Below are positions 61,908 through 64,000 of a stretch of DNA of 64,000 bases, in pieces. Below the pieces are notes generated by a model that searched no databases, had not been told where the DNA came from, and saw only the letters and a list, made by a program, of their open reading frames with translations. Position numbers and translations under genes: made by a program. Source of the DNA: Ferrimonas balearica. GTDB taxonomy: Bacteria > Pseudomonadota > Gammaproteobacteria > Enterobacterales > Shewanellaceae. The stretch is taken from NCBI RefSeq assembly GCF_019802085.1, contig NZ_JAHVHV010000002.1, forward strand, positions 682,001-746,000, read 5' to 3'. How positions within the stretch are numbered: the stretch's first letter is position 1; each line of letters opens with the position of its first letter.

Positions 61908-63557
61908 ATGGGTAAGTGGTTTAAATCGGGAAGTCCCTGGATCTGGATGACCGGCGGCGCCGTCAGCCTCTCCCTGGTGGCGGTGCTCGGCCTGCTGCTG
62001 TTGATCGCCTGGCGCGGACTGACCTTTTTCTGGCCCGCCACCCTGTACGAGTGGCAGTTGACCCATCCGGACGGCAGCCAGGAGCGGCTGATTGGTGAGG
62101 TCTACGATCGCGAATGGGTGCCGGTGGAGCGGCTTCGGGACGCCGGCATCGAGCTGGACACCGACGAGGAGTTTGTCGAGCGGCTGCTGGTCAAGACCGG
62201 CAACCGGGAATACGTGCCCCTGGATTTTCGCTGGGTGTTGGCTCCCAGCATGGTGGCCAGCCAGACCCCCGCCAACTTGGCGGTGGTGGAGCGGGCCCGT
62301 AACGGCAACTTTTACGGCTACCCGGTGGCCCTGGAGCAGGACGGCCAGCGCCTGACCGGGGAGGCGATGCACGCCGCCCTGGAGGGTGCCATCGACGACG
62401 CCAACGCCCTCAATGCCCAGGCGGACCGCCTGCAGAGCAAGGACATCGGCCGCATCAACCACCAGCTGGAGCGGCTGCGCCTGGAGCAGCGCAAGCTGGC
62501 CCTGAACGGTCAGGACACCCCCCAGGCGCTGGCAAGCATCCAGGCCCGGCGCGACGAGCTGAACCAGGCCTACCAGGTGCTGGAGACCGAGCTGTTCGCC
62601 CTGCGCAACCAGGCGGGGCGGGACGCGCTCTTTGTCGAGGACATGCGCGGCCAGGAGGTGCGTCTGCCCCTGAGCGTGGTCAAGGGGATCGCCTTTCCCA
62701 ACGACATGCACCTGCTGAGCAAAAGCTGGCACTGGCTGAGCGCCGTGGGCAGCTTTATCGTCGACGAGCCGCGGGAAGCCAACACCGAAGGCGGCGTCTT
62801 CCCGGCCATCTTCGGCACCGTGTTCATGGTGTTGCTGATGGCGGTGATCGTCACCCCCTTCGGTGTCATGGCGGCCATCTACCTGCACGAGTACGCCCAC
62901 AAGGGGCCCATCACCCGGCTGATCCGCATCGCGGTGATCAACCTCGCCGGGGTGCCCTCCATCGTTTACGGCGTCTTTGGCCTGGGCTTTTTCGTCTACA
63001 TGGTGGGGGGCTCCATCGATGAGCTGTTCTACCCCGAGGCGCTGCCCAACCCCACCTTCGGCACCCCCGGGGTGCTCTGGTCCGCCCTGACCCTGGCGAT
63101 CCTGACCCTGCCGGTGGTGATCGTCTCCACCGAGGAGGGGCTCAGCCGCATCCCCTCGGCGGTGCGTCACGGCAGCCTGGCCCTGGGGGCCACCAAGGCG
63201 GAAACCCTGTGGCGCATCATCCTGCCCATGGCCAGCCCGGCGATCATGACCGGCCTCATTCTGGCGGTGGCCCGGGCTGCGGGGGAGGTGGCGCCGCTGA
63301 TGCTGGTGGGGGTGGTCAAGCTGGCGCCCCAGCTGCCGGTGGACGGCAACTTCCCCTACGTCCACCTGGATCGAAAATTCATGCACCTGGGCTTCCACAT
63401 CTACGACGTGGGGTTCCAGAGTCCGAACGTGGAAGCGGCGCGCCCCCTGGTGTACGCCACCTCCTTCTTGCTGGTGACGGTGATTGTGGCGCTCAACCTG
63501 ACCGCCATTGCCGTTCGTAACCACCTGCGGGAGAAATTCCGCGCCTTTGAACACTAA
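61908..63557 (+). CDS. pstA: phosphate ABC transporter permease PstA with inserted coiled-coil domain
   Basis: This is 549 residues against about 296 in E. coli. A membrane helix (residues 15-38) is followed by a roughly 245-residue extra region with a predicted coiled coil (NALNAQADRLQSKD..., QLERLRLEQRKLAL). The usual PstA permease core comes next (FGTVFMVLLMAVIVTPFGVMAA; EAA-type loop VRHGSLALGATKAETL; AGEVAPLMLVG). The ATG at 61908 has AGGG 6 bp upstream; an ATG at 61902 abuts that site. It lies between pstC and pstB in one operon. Confidence 0.92.
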   Translation: MGKWFKSGSPWIWMTGGAVSLSLVAVLGLLLLIAWRGLTFFWPATLYEWQLTHPDGSQERLIGEVYDREWVPVERLRDAGIELDTDEEFVERLLVKTGNREYVPLDFRWVLAPSMVASQTPANLAVVERARNGNFYGYPVALEQDGQRLTGEAMHAALEGAIDDANALNAQADRLQSKDIGRINHQLERLRLEQRKLALNGQDTPQALASIQARRDELNQAYQVLETELFALRNQAGRDALFVEDMRGQEVRLPLSVVKGIAFPNDMHLLSKSWHWLSAVGSFIVDEPREANTEGGVFPAIFGTVFMVLLMAVIVTPFGVMAAIYLHEYAHKGPITRLIRIAVINLAGVPSIVYGVFGLGFFVYMVGGSIDELFYPEALPNPTFGTPGVLWSALTLAILTLPVVIVSTEEGLSRIPSAVRHGSLALGATKAETLWRIILPMASPAIMTGLILAVARAAGEVAPLMLVGVVKLAPQLPVDGNFPYVHLDRKFMHLGFHIYDVGFQSPNVEAARPLVYATSFLLVTVIVALNLTAIAVRNHLREKFRAFEH

Positions 63558-63572
63558 CCGAGGGCGATAGCC

Positions 63573-64000
63573 ATGTTGTCCATAGACACTGCCATGACCC
63601 GGGGCACCGCCCAGGACCTGACGGCACTGAGCCCGGAGCAGACCGCGTTCGAGATCCGGGATCTGAACCTCTACTACGACCAGAAGCAGGCCCTGGACGG
63701 GATCTCCATGAAGATCCCGAAAAACCAGGTCACCGCCTTTATCGGCCCCTCCGGTTGCGGCAAGTCCACCCTGCTGCGCTGTCTGAACCGGATGAACGAT
63801 CTGGTGGACGGCTGCCGGGTGGCGGGGGAGATCCTGCTCAACAACAGCGACATCCACCACCGCAACGTCGACGTGGCGGCCCTGCGCCGCAACGTGGGCA
63901 TGGTGTTCCAGCGCCCCAACCCCTTCCCCAAGTCCATCTACGAGAACGTGGTCTACGGCCTGCGCCTGCAGGGGATCAACGACCGCCGTCGCTTGGATGA
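63573..64000 (+). CDS. pstB: phosphate ABC transporter ATPase PstB (5' part)
   Basis: The first 142 codons are present; the gene runs off the right edge. Walker A is [11 protein letters not shown] and the Q-loop is [17 protein letters not shown], both PstB-specific. The protein energises phosphate uptake by PstSCA and participates in PhoR signalling. The ATG at 63573 lies 15 bp after the pstA stop; an internal ATG at 63594 is an alternative start. Confidence 0.97.
   Translation, partial: MLSIDTAMTRGTAQDLTALSPEQTAFEIRDLNLYYDQKQALDGISMKIPKNQVTAFIGPSGCGKSTLLRCLNRMNDLVDGCRVAGEILLNNSDIHHRNVDVAALRRNVGMVFQRPNPFPKSIYENVVYGLRLQGINDRRRLD

Overview
The window is chromosomal DNA (about 60-65% GC by eye) from a gammaproteobacterium. 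Gene content and order resemble Shewanella/Ferrimonas-type Alteromonadales, and Ferrimonas is my best guess. This is an inference from gene order, the high GC and an NAD-type isocitrate dehydrogenase; no database was searched. There are no integrases, transposases, prophage genes or CRISPR arrays. Almost every gene belongs to a recognisable conserved family.

Layout. 0-4.2 kb: the 5' part of miaB runs off the left edge. It is divergent from a ubiF-type hydroxylase gene, with a small secreted-protein gene between them, and ubiF is followed by a FUSC-family membrane protein. 4.2-6.5 kb: a histidine-kinase gene remnant and a TonB-dependent copper receptor. 6.5-7.4 kb: a seven-gene tRNA operon (Met-Leu-Gln-Met-Gln-Gln-Gln) with its own promoter and terminator; three Gln copies are a tandem repeat. 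7.6-10.1 kb: rplY-pth-ychF. 10.1-14.2 kb: two UshA-type 5'-nucleotidase genes, one soluble and one a lipoprotein with a CRP-like site. 14.2-16.9 kb: prs, a solitary tRNA-Gln, ispE and lolB. 17.0-23.0 kb: hemA-prfA-prmC-sirB2-DUF819-kdsA. 23.0-26.4 kb: a small secreted protein, gcvA (with a palindrome upstream), an alpha/beta hydrolase, DUF423 and rlmM. 26.4-32.2 kb: NAD-isocitrate dehydrogenase, an S9 peptidase, a DUF3192 protein and sstT. 32.2-39.7 kb (minus strand): a diguanylate cyclase-ppnN-xni-SDR-MBL operon and a TPR protein with a degenerate GGDEF domain. 39.7-42.3 kb: an M61 peptidase and a methyltransferase.

42.3-64 kb is a phosphate and DNA-repair neighbourhood: rdgC, sbcD, sbcC, a porin, phoB, phoR, pstS, then an EVE protein, a secreted S41 peptidase-like protein, a secreted HETRH protein, ppx, ppk1, pstC, pstA and pstB (cut by the right edge). 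Clear PHO boxes (7-bp repeats every 11 bp) precede the porin, phoB, pstS and pstC, and a weaker one precedes ppk. PhoB/PhoR would therefore control uptake across the outer membrane (porin), periplasmic capture (PstS), inner-membrane import (PstCAB) and probably polyphosphate turnover (Ppk/Ppx). PstC and PstA carry large extra periplasmic domains.

I found no clearly new multi-gene system. The most open leads are the uncharacterised secreted proteins inside the Pho cluster, a motif shared by two small secreted proteins, and the enlarged Pst permeases.
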